Shown: piece after piece, positions 16,540-23,084 of the stretch
How the letters are laid out: every line of letters begins with the position of its first letter
How positions within the stretch are numbered: position 1 is the stretch's first letter
Source of the DNA: CAYXSX01 sp964467925
GTDB lineage: Bacteria > Pseudomonadota > Alphaproteobacteria > Micavibrionales > Micavibrionaceae
DNA: 59,694 bases
Assembly: GCA_964467925.1 (NCBI GenBank)
Contig: CAYXSX010000010.1
Location: forward strand, 1 to 59,694
Direction of reading: 5' to 3'
Program-made: the position numbers and the translations under genes
The notes under the pieces: model-generated
Seen by the model: the letters and a program-made list of their open reading frames with translations, nothing else
Told to the model about the DNA's origin: nothing
The model's database searches: none

Positions 16540-16782
16540 ATGGGCACTTCACAACCGGTTGAAAAGATGAGCTTTGAAGAGGCCCTCGGTGAGCTTGAGG
16601 CCATCGTCAAAAACCTCGAAAGCGGGCAGGCCAAGCTCGAGGATTCCATCACCTCCTATGAACGCGGGATCGCCCTGAAAAACCACTGCGAAGCGAAGCT
16701 GAAAGACGCGCAGGCCAAGATTGAAAAAATCACGGTCGCCAGCGACGGTTCTATCCGCACGGAACCTTTGGATCAAAAGTGA
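16540..16782 (+). CDS. xseB: exodeoxyribonuclease VII small subunit
   Basis: XseB is the small helical subunit of exonuclease VII, which degrades single-stranded DNA with XseA. The frame shows the full family pattern: MSFEEALGELEAIVKNLESGQAKLEDSI then SYERGIALKNHCEAKL and DAQAKIEKI. The ATG at 16540 (MGTSQPVEKMSFEE) gives 80 aa, normal for XseB; an ATG at 16522 would add 6 residues. In alphaproteobacteria xseB, ispA and dxs usually form one operon; here a GxxExxY cassette separates xseB from ispA. XseA is not in the window. Confidence 0.93.
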   Translation: MGTSQPVEKMSFEEALGELEAIVKNLESGQAKLEDSITSYERGIALKNHCEAKLKDAQAKIEKITVASDGSIRTEPLDQK

Positions 16783-16783
16783 T

Positions 16784-17173
16784 ATGAAACCACAGATAAA
16801 CACAGATGAACACAGATTGAACGAACTGACGTTCAAAATAAACGGTTGTGCGATGAATGTGCTAAATACTGTCGGCCACGGATTTCACGAAAAAATCTAT
16901 GAAAACGCTCTGGCAATCTCTTTTGAAAAACAAGGCATTATCTTTTCCCAACAAAAACCATATGGCATTTCCTTTGAAGGCCAAAACATAGGTACATTCA
17001 TTCCTGATTTTGTAATTGAGGATAAAATTATACTGGAAATTAAAACAATTGACCGACTGGGAAATAACGAAAAAGGACAAGTTTTAAATTATTTGCGCGC
17101 CAGCGGTTTAAAACTTGGTCTTATTTTAAACTTCAAAAATCCTAAACTGGATTGGCAAAGGGTTATTTTATAA
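16784..17173 (+). CDS. GxxExxY family protein (PD-(D/E)XK nuclease-like)
   Basis: The 129-aa protein from the ATG at 16784 has the hallmark GHGFHEKIYENAL (G-x-x-E-x-x-Y) and the nuclease-like core FIPDFVIEDKIILEIKTIDRL with D, E and K in PD-(D/E)XK spacing, followed by QVLNYLRASGLKLGLILNF. The biochemical role of this widespread family is not settled; the fold suggests a restriction-like nuclease. Codons 3 to 12 (PQINTDEHRL) are the left terminal repeat of the cassette. It starts one base after the xseB stop and sits inside an otherwise conserved operon. It is strikingly AT-rich compared with xseB and ispA, consistent with recent arrival. Confidence 0.88.
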   Translation: MKPQINTDEHRLNELTFKINGCAMNVLNTVGHGFHEKIYENALAISFEKQGIIFSQQKPYGISFEGQNIGTFIPDFVIEDKIILEIKTIDRLGNNEKGQVLNYLRASGLKLGLILNFKNPKLDWQRVIL

Positions 17174-17203
17174 CTATCTGTGTTAATCCGTGTTCATCTG
17201 TGG
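16790..17203. mobile_element. GxxExxY cassette bounded by 28-bp imperfect inverted repeats
   Basis: The left end 16790-16817 starts CCACAGATAAACACAG; the right end 17176-17203, read on the other strand, starts CCACAGATGAACACGG. They match at 25 of 28 positions. The right copy begins 3 bases after the GxxExxY stop, and the left copy overlaps its first codons, so the repeats frame the gene exactly. No transposase is inside, so it would have to move in trans or by recombination. No clear target-site duplication is visible. Confidence 0.7.
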
Positions 17204-17235
17204 TTAGAAAACAAAAAGAAATGGAACAATAAATC

Positions 17236-18147
17236 ATGGCCCCATCCCCGAGAGACGCAAGCCCCCTCCTCCAACGCGCCATGGATGAAACGGCTGCCGC
17301 CGTCAACAAAACGATGAGCCATTTGCTCCCCGAAACCGATCTGGCGGAGGATAAATTGTTCGAGGCCATGCGCCACGGCACGCTGGGCGGCGGTAAGCGT
17401 CTGCGCCCGTTTCTGGTGATGCAATCCGCCGCGCTGTTCAACGTCAACCCCGGAAGCGCGCGCCGCGTGGCCGCCGCGCTGGAATTCGTACACTGCTATT
17501 CCCTGATCCATGACGACCTTCCCTCGATGGACGATGCCTCTTTGCGCCGCGGCAAACCCACCGTGCACAAACAATATGATGAGGCCACCGCGATCCTTGC
17601 GGGTGATGCGCTCCTCACCCTTGCTTTCGAGGTTCTGGCCGACCGCGAAACCCACGCCGATCCGCGCGTGCGCTGCGAACTTGTACGCATGATGGCGCAG
17701 GCCGCGGGCCCCCAAGGCATGGTCGGCGGGCAAATGCTCGATCTGATTGGCGAAGAAGAAGATTTCGACCTTGGCACCATCTCCCGCCTGCAACGCATGA
17801 AAACCGGAAAGCTTATGGCCTTTGCCTGTGAATCCGGCGCTATTTTGGGCCGTTCCGACGAACCCCACCGCCGTGCCTTAACCGCTTATGCTCATGATCT
17901 CGGTCTCGCCTTTCAGGTTACAGACGATATTCTGGACGTGGAGGCCGACCCCCAAGATACCGGCAAAGACACCGGTAAAGACGAAGATGCCGGCAAGGCA
18001 ACTTTCGTCTCCACAATGGGTAAGGAAGGGGCGAGAGAGCGCGCCGAAATGCTGGTCCAGCAATCCATCCGCCACCTCAAAATCTTCGAAGGCCGCGCCG
18101 CCATGCTTAAAGAACTCGCGGAGTATGTTCTGGCAAGACGGGCTTGA
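17236..18147 (+). CDS. ispA: short-chain polyprenyl (farnesyl/geranyl) diphosphate synthase
   Basis: IspA condenses IPP with DMAPP/GPP to give FPP for ubiquinone, undecaprenyl and other isoprenoids. The 303-aa protein has GGGKRLRPFLV, the first aspartate-rich motif as HDDLPSMDDASLRRG, MVGGQMLD, and the second Asp motif FQVTDDILDVEAD. The SLIHDDLPSMDDA form with a two-residue insert is typical of bacterial FPP synthases. It follows the GxxExxY cassette and precedes dxs, its usual partner, from which a family A repeat separates it. Full length. Confidence 0.93.
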   Translation: MAPSPRDASPLLQRAMDETAAAVNKTMSHLLPETDLAEDKLFEAMRHGTLGGGKRLRPFLVMQSAALFNVNPGSARRVAAALEFVHCYSLIHDDLPSMDDASLRRGKPTVHKQYDEATAILAGDALLTLAFEVLADRETHADPRVRCELVRMMAQAAGPQGMVGGQMLDLIGEEEDFDLGTISRLQRMKTGKLMAFACESGAILGRSDEPHRRALTAYAHDLGLAFQVTDDILDVEADPQDTGKDTGKDEDAGKATFVSTMGKEGARERAEMLVQQSIRHLKIFEGRAAMLKELAEYVLARRA

Positions 18148-18157
18148 TTTATAAAAC

Positions 18158-18238
18158 CGTCATTACGACCCCGGCCATGAGCCGGGGGAAGCAATCTTTA
18201 GATTGCCACGTTGGCTTATCGGCCTCCTCGCAATGACG
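18158..18238. repeat. family A palindromic repeat
   Basis: It begins CGTCATTACGACCCCGG and ends CCTCCTCGCAATGACG, with GAAGCAATC and GATTGCC central. It is intergenic between ispA and dxs. Confidence 0.88.
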
Positions 18239-18343
18239 TAAATTGTTAATCCTTTCACATCACAAAAACCTTTGCCCCACCCCGGGTTTTCCTTTAAACC
18301 GGGGGTAACCTGGTAAACGCTCAAAAAAAACAACCCCAAAAAA

Positions 18344-18452
18344 TTCCCCCCCCCCTACGGGGTGGGGGTCGGGGGGTGGGTGTACCATCTATCGGTAAAC
18401 ACGCCAAGATCATACACCCCCACCCTAACCCTCCCCCTGAAGGGGGAGGGAA
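18344..18452. repeat. family D C-rich/G-rich palindrome covering the dxs 5' end
   Basis: A C-run followed by CTACGGGGTGGGGGTCG and GGGTGGGTGT on the left is complementary to ACACCCCCACCCTAAC and CCCTCCCCCTGAAGGG on the right. The likely GTG start of dxs lies in the left arm, and the right arm is translated as HPNPPPEGGG. Confidence 0.75.
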
Positions 18453-20484
18453 AATCCTCGACCGCGTCAAATTCCCCGCTGACATGAAGGTACTTTCCGA
18501 TGCGGAACTGCAAACTCTGGCCTCCGAGCTGCGCGGCGAAGTCATTAAAACCGTTTCCAAAACGGGCGGTCACCTGGGCGCAGGGCTGGGCGTGGTCGAG
18601 CTTACTGTGGCCATTCACGCCGTGTTCAACACGCCGGATGACAAGCTGATCTGGGATGTCGGGCATCAATGCTATCCGCATAAAATCCTGACCGGACGCC
18701 GCGATGAAATGCACACACTCCGCCAAGGCGGCGGGCTTTCCGGTTTTACCAAGCGCGCGGAGAGCGAATACGACCCCTTCGGCGCAGCGCACAGCTCTAC
18801 CTCTATCTCCGCAGGCCTTGGCATGGCCGTTGCCCGCGACCTTCAAAATGGTGATAACAATGTGATCGCCGTGATTGGTGATGGCTCGATGAGCGCGGGT
18901 ATGGCTTACGAAGCCATGAACAATGCGGGCGATATGAAGTCCCGCCTGATTGTGATTTTGAACGATAATGATATGTCCATCGCCCCGCCCGTCGGCGCGA
19001 TGAGCCGCTATCTCACGAAAACCGTGTCCTCGCGCGCTTACATCACCGCGCGCGAGATGGGCAAGAAAATCACGGAGCACCTGCCTGCCCCCATTCGCCA
19101 CGCCGCCAAACGCGCGGAAGAAGGCGCCCGCATCGCGCTCTCCGCCAAATACCATGGCGGCGGCAGCATCTTCGAAGAAATGGGCTTTTACTATATCGGC
19201 CCCGTTGACGGTCACAACCTAGACCACCTCCTCCCCGTTCTGCGCAACGTCCGCGATTCCAAGCACGAAGGGCCTATCCTCATTCATGCGATCACGAAAA
19301 AAGGCCATGGCTATGCCCCGGCCGAGAACGCGGCGGACAAGATGCACGGCGTCAAAAAATTCGACGTGATTACGGGCGAGCAAGCCAAGAGCAAATCCGG
19401 CCCGCCCGCCTACACCAAAGTCTACGCGCAAGCCCTGATCGAAGAAGCCCGCAAAGACGAGCGTATTATCGGCATTACCGCAGCTATGCCGGACGGCACG
19501 GGCATGGATTTATTCGGCGAGGCCTTCCCCGAGCGCATGTTCGATGTCGGCATCGCGGAACAACACGCTGTCACCTTCGCCGCAGGCCTCGCCGCCGAAG
19601 GCATGAAGCCCTTCGCCTCCATTTATTCCACCTTCCTGCAACGCGGCTATGACCAAGTCGTGCATGACGTGGCGATTCAGAACCTGCCCGTGCGTTTTGC
19701 CATGGACCGCGCCGGATTAGTGGGCGCCGACGGCCAAACCCATGCCGGAAGCTTTGATATCGCTTATCTTGGCTGCCTGCCCAATTTCGTGTTGATGGCG
19801 CCAGCGGACGAGGCAGAGCTTGTCCACATGACCGCCACCGCCGCCGCCTATAACGAAGGCCCCATTGCCTTCCGTTTCCCGCGCGGTGCTGGCACAGGCA
19901 TAGCCCTCCCCGAAACACCTGAAATTCTGGAAATCGGTAAGGGCCGGATTGTTTATGAATCAGGCAACAAAGCGTCATTGCGAGGAGCAGCAGGCGACGA
20001 AGCAATCCAGGGCAACAAAGCGTCATTGCGAGGAGCAGCAGGCGACGAAGCAATCCAGGGCAACAAAACGGGATTGCCGCGTCGGGCCGATGGCCCTCCT
20101 CGCAATGACGGCTCTATCGCCATCCTCTCCTACGGTGGGCGTATGCAGGAATGCCTCATCGCGGCGAAAATGCTCGAAGACCAAGGCGCATCCGTCATGG
20201 TCGCCGACGCCCGCTTCGCCAAGCCGCTGGATGAAGATTTAATCAAACAACTCGCCACGCACCACTCAAAACTCATCACTATCGAGGAAGGCTCCATCGG
20301 CGGGTTTGGATCTTATGTGCTGGAATTCCTCAACCGTGAAGGCCTGCTAAATGGCTCCTTACGCGTCCACACCATGCACCTGCCCGATATCTTCCAGGAT
20401 CACGACGACCCCGCAAAACAATACGAAGCCGCGGGGTTAACGGCGAAAGATATTGTGAAAACGTCATTGCGAGGAGGCCGTTAG
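18376..20484 (+). CDS. dxs: 1-deoxy-D-xylulose-5-phosphate synthase with repeat-derived N-terminus, insert and C-terminus
   Basis: Dxs joins pyruvate and glyceraldehyde 3-phosphate with thiamine diphosphate to start the MEP pathway. Visible are GGHLGAGLGVVELTVAIH, the VGHQCYPHKILTGR motif, the ThDP motif GDGSMSAGMAYEAMNNA, and the Pyr domain DVGIAEQHAVTFAAGLA. Conserved sequence begins at KILDRVKFPADM (residue 26 on). No ATG lies just before it, because a family D repeat occupies that spot. The GTG at 18376 is the best start; the ATG at 18484 would cut conserved residues. Residues about 533-579 are an in-frame family A insert between the Pyr and C-terminal domains. The last residues TSLRGGR and the stop also come from a family A copy. 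Confidence 0.93.
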   Translation: MGVPSIGKHAKIIHPHPNPPPEGGGKILDRVKFPADMKVLSDAELQTLASELRGEVIKTVSKTGGHLGAGLGVVELTVAIHAVFNTPDDKLIWDVGHQCYPHKILTGRRDEMHTLRQGGGLSGFTKRAESEYDPFGAAHSSTSISAGLGMAVARDLQNGDNNVIAVIGDGSMSAGMAYEAMNNAGDMKSRLIVILNDNDMSIAPPVGAMSRYLTKTVSSRAYITAREMGKKITEHLPAPIRHAAKRAEEGARIALSAKYHGGGSIFEEMGFYYIGPVDGHNLDHLLPVLRNVRDSKHEGPILIHAITKKGHGYAPAENAADKMHGVKKFDVITGEQAKSKSGPPAYTKVYAQALIEEARKDERIIGITAAMPDGTGMDLFGEAFPERMFDVGIAEQHAVTFAAGLAAEGMKPFASIYSTFLQRGYDQVVHDVAIQNLPVRFAMDRAGLVGADGQTHAGSFDIAYLGCLPNFVLMAPADEAELVHMTATAAAYNEGPIAFRFPRGAGTGIALPETPEILEIGKGRIVYESGNKASLRGAAGDEAIQGNKASLRGAAGDEAIQGNKTGLPRRADGPPRNDGSIAILSYGGRMQECLIAAKMLEDQGASVMVADARFAKPLDEDLIKQLATHHSKLITIEEGSIGGFGSYVLEFLNREGLLNGSLRVHTMHLPDIFQDHDDPAKQYEAAGLTAKDIVKTSLRGGR
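19973..20110. repeat. family A repeat with tandemly duplicated left arm, in frame inside dxs
   Basis: The left arm (CGTCATTGCGAGGAGCAGCA through GAAGCAATCCAG) is present twice with a period of 48 bases, followed by a right arm ending CCTCCTCGCAATGACG. A period of 48 keeps the reading frame, and the two copies encode identical GNKASLRGAAGDEAIQ units. Confidence 0.93.
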
Positions 20485-20529
20485 GCCGACGCGGCAATCT
20501 AAAGATTGCTTCGCTTCACTCGCAATGAC
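20462..20529. repeat. family A palindromic repeat overlapping the dxs stop
   Basis: It begins CGTCATTGCGAGGAGGCCG, which supplies the last dxs codons and the TAG stop, and ends CACTCGCAATGAC. It is compact, with GGCAATC and GATTGC almost adjacent at the centre. Confidence 0.88.
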
Positions 20530-20548
20530 AAAATGGAATTGCTACAGT

Positions 20549-20629
20549 GTCATTGCGAGGAACAACGTGACGAAGCAATCTTAAACCACAAACAGATTGC
20601 TTCGGCCTTTCCAAGGCCTCGCAATGACG
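20549..20629. repeat. family A palindromic repeat
   Basis: It begins GTCATTGCGAGGAACAACG and ends GGCCTCGCAATGACG. It lies between dxs and the GIY-YIG gene, only 19 bases after the previous copy. Confidence 0.88.
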
Positions 20630-20659
20630 TTTATATAAAGGCGATGACAAAAAGGTAAA

Positions 20660-20947
20660 ATGAAACAACCCGCCGTTTACATCCTGACCAACAAAAAAGA
20701 CGGCACATTATACACGGGCGTAACCTCCGATTTACCTAAGCGCATTTATGATCATAAAAATGGGATCACAAAAGGGTTCACATCCAAATACAACTGTTCA
20801 AATCTCGTTTATTTTGAAACCTATGATGATATGGAACATGCGATTGCACGGGAAAAACAAATCAAAGCCGGATCGCGAAAAAAGAAGATCGCATTGATAG
20901 AAAGTAAAAATCCTGAATGGCGGAATTTGTATGAAGATATCATATAA
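20660..20947 (+). CDS. standalone GIY-YIG nuclease superfamily protein
   Basis: The 95-aa protein is a single GIY-YIG domain of the UPF0213/COG2827 type: VYILTNKKDGTLYTGVTSDLPKRIYDHK carries the two Tyr motifs (here VYI and YTG) and the catalytic Arg. EHAIAREKQIKAGSRKKK gives the conserved Glu and basic helix, and ends with the usual NPEWRNLYED. An AAGGT site precedes the ATG. It is AT-richer than dxs. It is flanked on both sides by family A repeats (20549-20629 and 20956-21080). Standalone members have no established cellular role. Confidence 0.92.
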   Translation: MKQPAVYILTNKKDGTLYTGVTSDLPKRIYDHKNGITKGFTSKYNCSNLVYFETYDDMEHAIAREKQIKAGSRKKKIALIESKNPEWRNLYEDII

Positions 20948-20955
20948 ACGCACGA

Positions 20956-21080
20956 GATTGCTTCGCTTCGCTCGCAATGACGAATATACCAACCCGTCAT
21001 TGCGAACCTGCGTAAGCAGGTGAAGCAATCTCCCTCTTTTTAGATTGCCGCGTCGAGCCTATGGCTCTCCTCGCAATGAC
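20956..21080. repeat. family A half copy followed by a full family A copy
   Basis: A right half alone (GATTGCTTCGCTTCGCTCGC to AATGACG, 20956-20982) is followed by a full copy from 20995 (CGTCATTGCGAACCTGCG) to 21080 (CTCCTCGCAATGAC). The full copy carries a CCTGCGTAAGCAGG mini-hairpin in its left arm. Confidence 0.85.
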
Positions 21081-21132
21081 CAATAAGTCAAAAAACTTGA
21101 CAAAACAGGAATAATATCCTAATATCGCTTGT

Positions 21133-21540
21133 ATGACCCAAACATACGACACACAACAAACACTCCCCGCAACCCTCAACCCAACAGAAACCGAAACCAA
21201 CGTTCCGGTCACGCAGGAAGATTTGACCGCCCTGATCATGAGCCTTGAACAAACGCTGACGCGCGGTGCGGGCGATCCGCGGTGCATTTTGATGGAACAA
21301 TCCGATATTCTGAATTCCCTCTTCCGCGCGCTGGTCAGCGCCAATTTGAAAGACGCGATCATCGCCAAATTCTGCGGCAAGGCCAACATTGAGGACATTG
21401 CCGCCTGGCTCGGCATGGTGCTGCAGACCCAAAAGCAATGCATGCAAGCCCTGAAAACCGCCAGCACGGTGGAATATCTTGATGCTATGACAAACAACCT
21501 CTCCCCCCTCCCCCCTAAAATGGGAAAACGAAATGAGTAA
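21133..21540 (+). CDS. hypothetical protein, 135 aa
   Basis: The 135-codon frame begins MTQTYDTQQTLPATLNPTE, a polar Thr-rich N-terminus, then a helical domain (EDLTALIMSLEQTLTRGAGDP, ILNSLFRALVSANLKDAIIAKF, LGMVLQTQKQCMQALKTA). I do not recognise the family. The last residues, LSPLPPKMGKRNE, run over a CTCTCCCCCCTCCCCCCTAA tract that looks like half of a family D repeat, so the C-terminus may be repeat-altered. It overlaps the next gene by 8 bases in a translationally coupled arrangement, so the two probably act together. Confidence 0.6.
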   Translation: MTQTYDTQQTLPATLNPTETETNVPVTQEDLTALIMSLEQTLTRGAGDPRCILMEQSDILNSLFRALVSANLKDAIIAKFCGKANIEDIAAWLGMVLQTQKQCMQALKTASTVEYLDAMTNNLSPLPPKMGKRNE

Positions 21541-21805
21541 CTCGAAAAACCCAACAAAAAGAAGGGGCTGGACAGCAAGCCGCCGCAAAGCACAGGCAGA
21601 ACGGGCCCAAAAGCAAAAGCCATGGGAACGGGCAACGGGGCCCCAAACGCACGAAGGCAAGGCAAAATCCGCCGCCAATGCGCACAAAACCGGGCTGCAT
21701 ACGGCCCAAATTCGAAAACTCCGCTCCGTGCTCCGCGCGCATAAAGCGTTTTTGAAAGAGGTCGCCGCAAATACCAATCAAAAAGCGGGAAATATCCTGA
21801 AATGA
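21533..21805 (+). CDS. small basic protein with GPxTxEGKxxSAxNAxKTGL motif, 90 aa
   Basis: The 90-aa protein is very basic. Its central motif TGPQTHEGKAKSAANAHKTGL recurs in small proteobacterial proteins that I have seen only as uncharacterised, some near phage-like genes. The N-terminus NPTKRRGWTASRRKAQAERA is also typical of that family. There is no signal peptide or membrane helix. It overlaps the 135-aa gene upstream by 8 bases, implying coupled translation. I see no other phage genes nearby, so I do not call a prophage. A nucleic-acid-binding role is plausible from charge alone. Confidence 0.65.
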   Translation: MSNSKNPTKRRGWTASRRKAQAERAQKQKPWERATGPQTHEGKAKSAANAHKTGLHTAQIRKLRSVLRAHKAFLKEVAANTNQKAGNILK

Positions 21806-21832
21806 TAGCATTCCGGCATTTTTCACCTCTCC

Positions 21833-21904
21833 CGTCATCCCTGCGCAGGCAGGGATCCATTCATCATACAAGCACGATGGATTCCAGCCTTCGCTGGAAT
21901 GACG
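21833..21904. repeat. family C palindromic repeat
   Basis: It begins CGTCATCCCTGCGCAGGCAG and ends CTTCGCTGGAATGACG, with mini-hairpins CCCTGCGCAGGCAGGG and TTCCAGCCTTCGCTGGAA. It is intergenic. Three CTCCGTG units at 9-base spacing follow at 21924-21948. Confidence 0.85.
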
Positions 21905-22040
21905 AAAAAATAAACACCCCCTGCTCCGTGATCTCCGTGCACTCCGTGTTGAAAACCTTGAAAAGACCAACGCAAAAGCGCGGGAAACTACACAAACGCC
22001 GCTCGACACGCACGGCAAAACATGGTGGAGTAAGCACTGT

Positions 22041-22880
22041 ATGACTCTGCCAAAACCCACAATTGTAATTTTCGACATGGACGGCACAACGGTTCGTCAC
22101 CTGAATCCTGCGCTGCTTCATGTGCTGGAATGGCTCGACGATTCATTGTACCGTCTTGGCGGAATCAAGCGCTGGCTTTTCGACCGCAATGCCGAAGGGC
22201 CGATTTTCCCTGACAACGACCCTGAAAACCCCGGCAAACGCCCGCGCCTTTTGCTACGCCGCGCCTTGCACCGGGCAAACCGCAAACCGCTCGATCAAAT
22301 TGTGGAGCCCTGCCCCGGCATTTACGCCGTTTTGGATTTAATACGCGGGCATGATATTCCCATGGCGCTGGTGAGCAATGGATTGGGTCAGGGTTATGGG
22401 CATGAGGTGCTGGAAACCTTCGATCTTGAAAAATATTACCGCGCCACCGTGTTCCGCGAGGATATCAATCGTTCCAAGCCGCATCCGGAGCCTTTAATGC
22501 TCGCGCTCCAGCAAATGGATGTGAAGCTTAAGAAAAGCGATGTGATCTGGTATATCGGCGACCGTCACAAAGACGTCATCGCCGCCACCGCCTTGTGCAA
22601 CCATGTAGAGGCAAAAATCGTACCGATTGCCTATGCGCTCAATGCTGCCGTGGCGGCGCTCAAGGTTGGTTTGGGGCCGGAGCATGTCATCATGTCGTAT
22701 TTCGACATTCGTAAAAAACTGGTGGAATTACTGGGTCCGGCGCCGAAAAAGAACGGTGGAACGGGCAATAGTAATAAGGGCGTGAAAACAACATCCCCCG
22801 CGAAGAAAGTTAAAGCAAAAGATAAATCATCTGCGAAAAAGGCTTCCTCTTCTTCCTCCCGAAAGACCAAGGCAGCATGA
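22041..22880 (+). CDS. HAD-superfamily hydrolase (phosphoglycolate-phosphatase-like)
   Basis: The 279-aa protein has the HAD motifs in order: IVIFDMDGTTVRH (motif I, nucleophile Asp), ALVSNGLG (motif II), the Lys in RSKPHPEPL (motif III), and IWYIGDRHKDVIAA (motif IV). The helical cap between about 25 and 110 is that of the phosphoglycolate phosphatase/beta-phosphoglucomutase group. The substrate cannot be told. The last 45 residues are a low-complexity Lys/Ser/Ala tail (KAKDKSSAKKASSSSSRKTK), unusual for the family and likely disordered. It stands alone, convergent with sppA. Confidence 0.88.
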   Translation: MTLPKPTIVIFDMDGTTVRHLNPALLHVLEWLDDSLYRLGGIKRWLFDRNAEGPIFPDNDPENPGKRPRLLLRRALHRANRKPLDQIVEPCPGIYAVLDLIRGHDIPMALVSNGLGQGYGHEVLETFDLEKYYRATVFREDINRSKPHPEPLMLALQQMDVKLKKSDVIWYIGDRHKDVIAATALCNHVEAKIVPIAYALNAAVAALKVGLGPEHVIMSYFDIRKKLVELLGPAPKKNGGTGNSNKGVKTTSPAKKVKAKDKSSAKKASSSSSRKTKAA

Positions 22881-23084
22881 GAATGGTAAATTACAGAACC
22901 GCGCAAGCGGGGACCCCTTGCCATCAAAACCACCGGATTCCCGCTTTCGCGGGAAAGGCAGTTTTCAGAAACTCATTGGTCCGCGCCGGAAAAAACAGAG
23001 GCCGCACGCTAATGACGCCCTCTTTCTCAACACCTCTGGACTTTGTTTTTAAAAATTTGAAACGGAACGTTTCGTTTAATAATT

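Noticed and set aside
18158..21080. Repeat cluster considered as a CRISPR array
   Set aside because: Copies are palindromic with variable centres, irregular spacing and occurrence inside genes; there are no regular unique spacers and no cas genes.
21133..21805. Two small overlapping genes considered as a prophage remnant
   Set aside because: The second has a motif sometimes seen near phage genes, but there is no integrase, terminase, capsid or att repeat in the neighbourhood.
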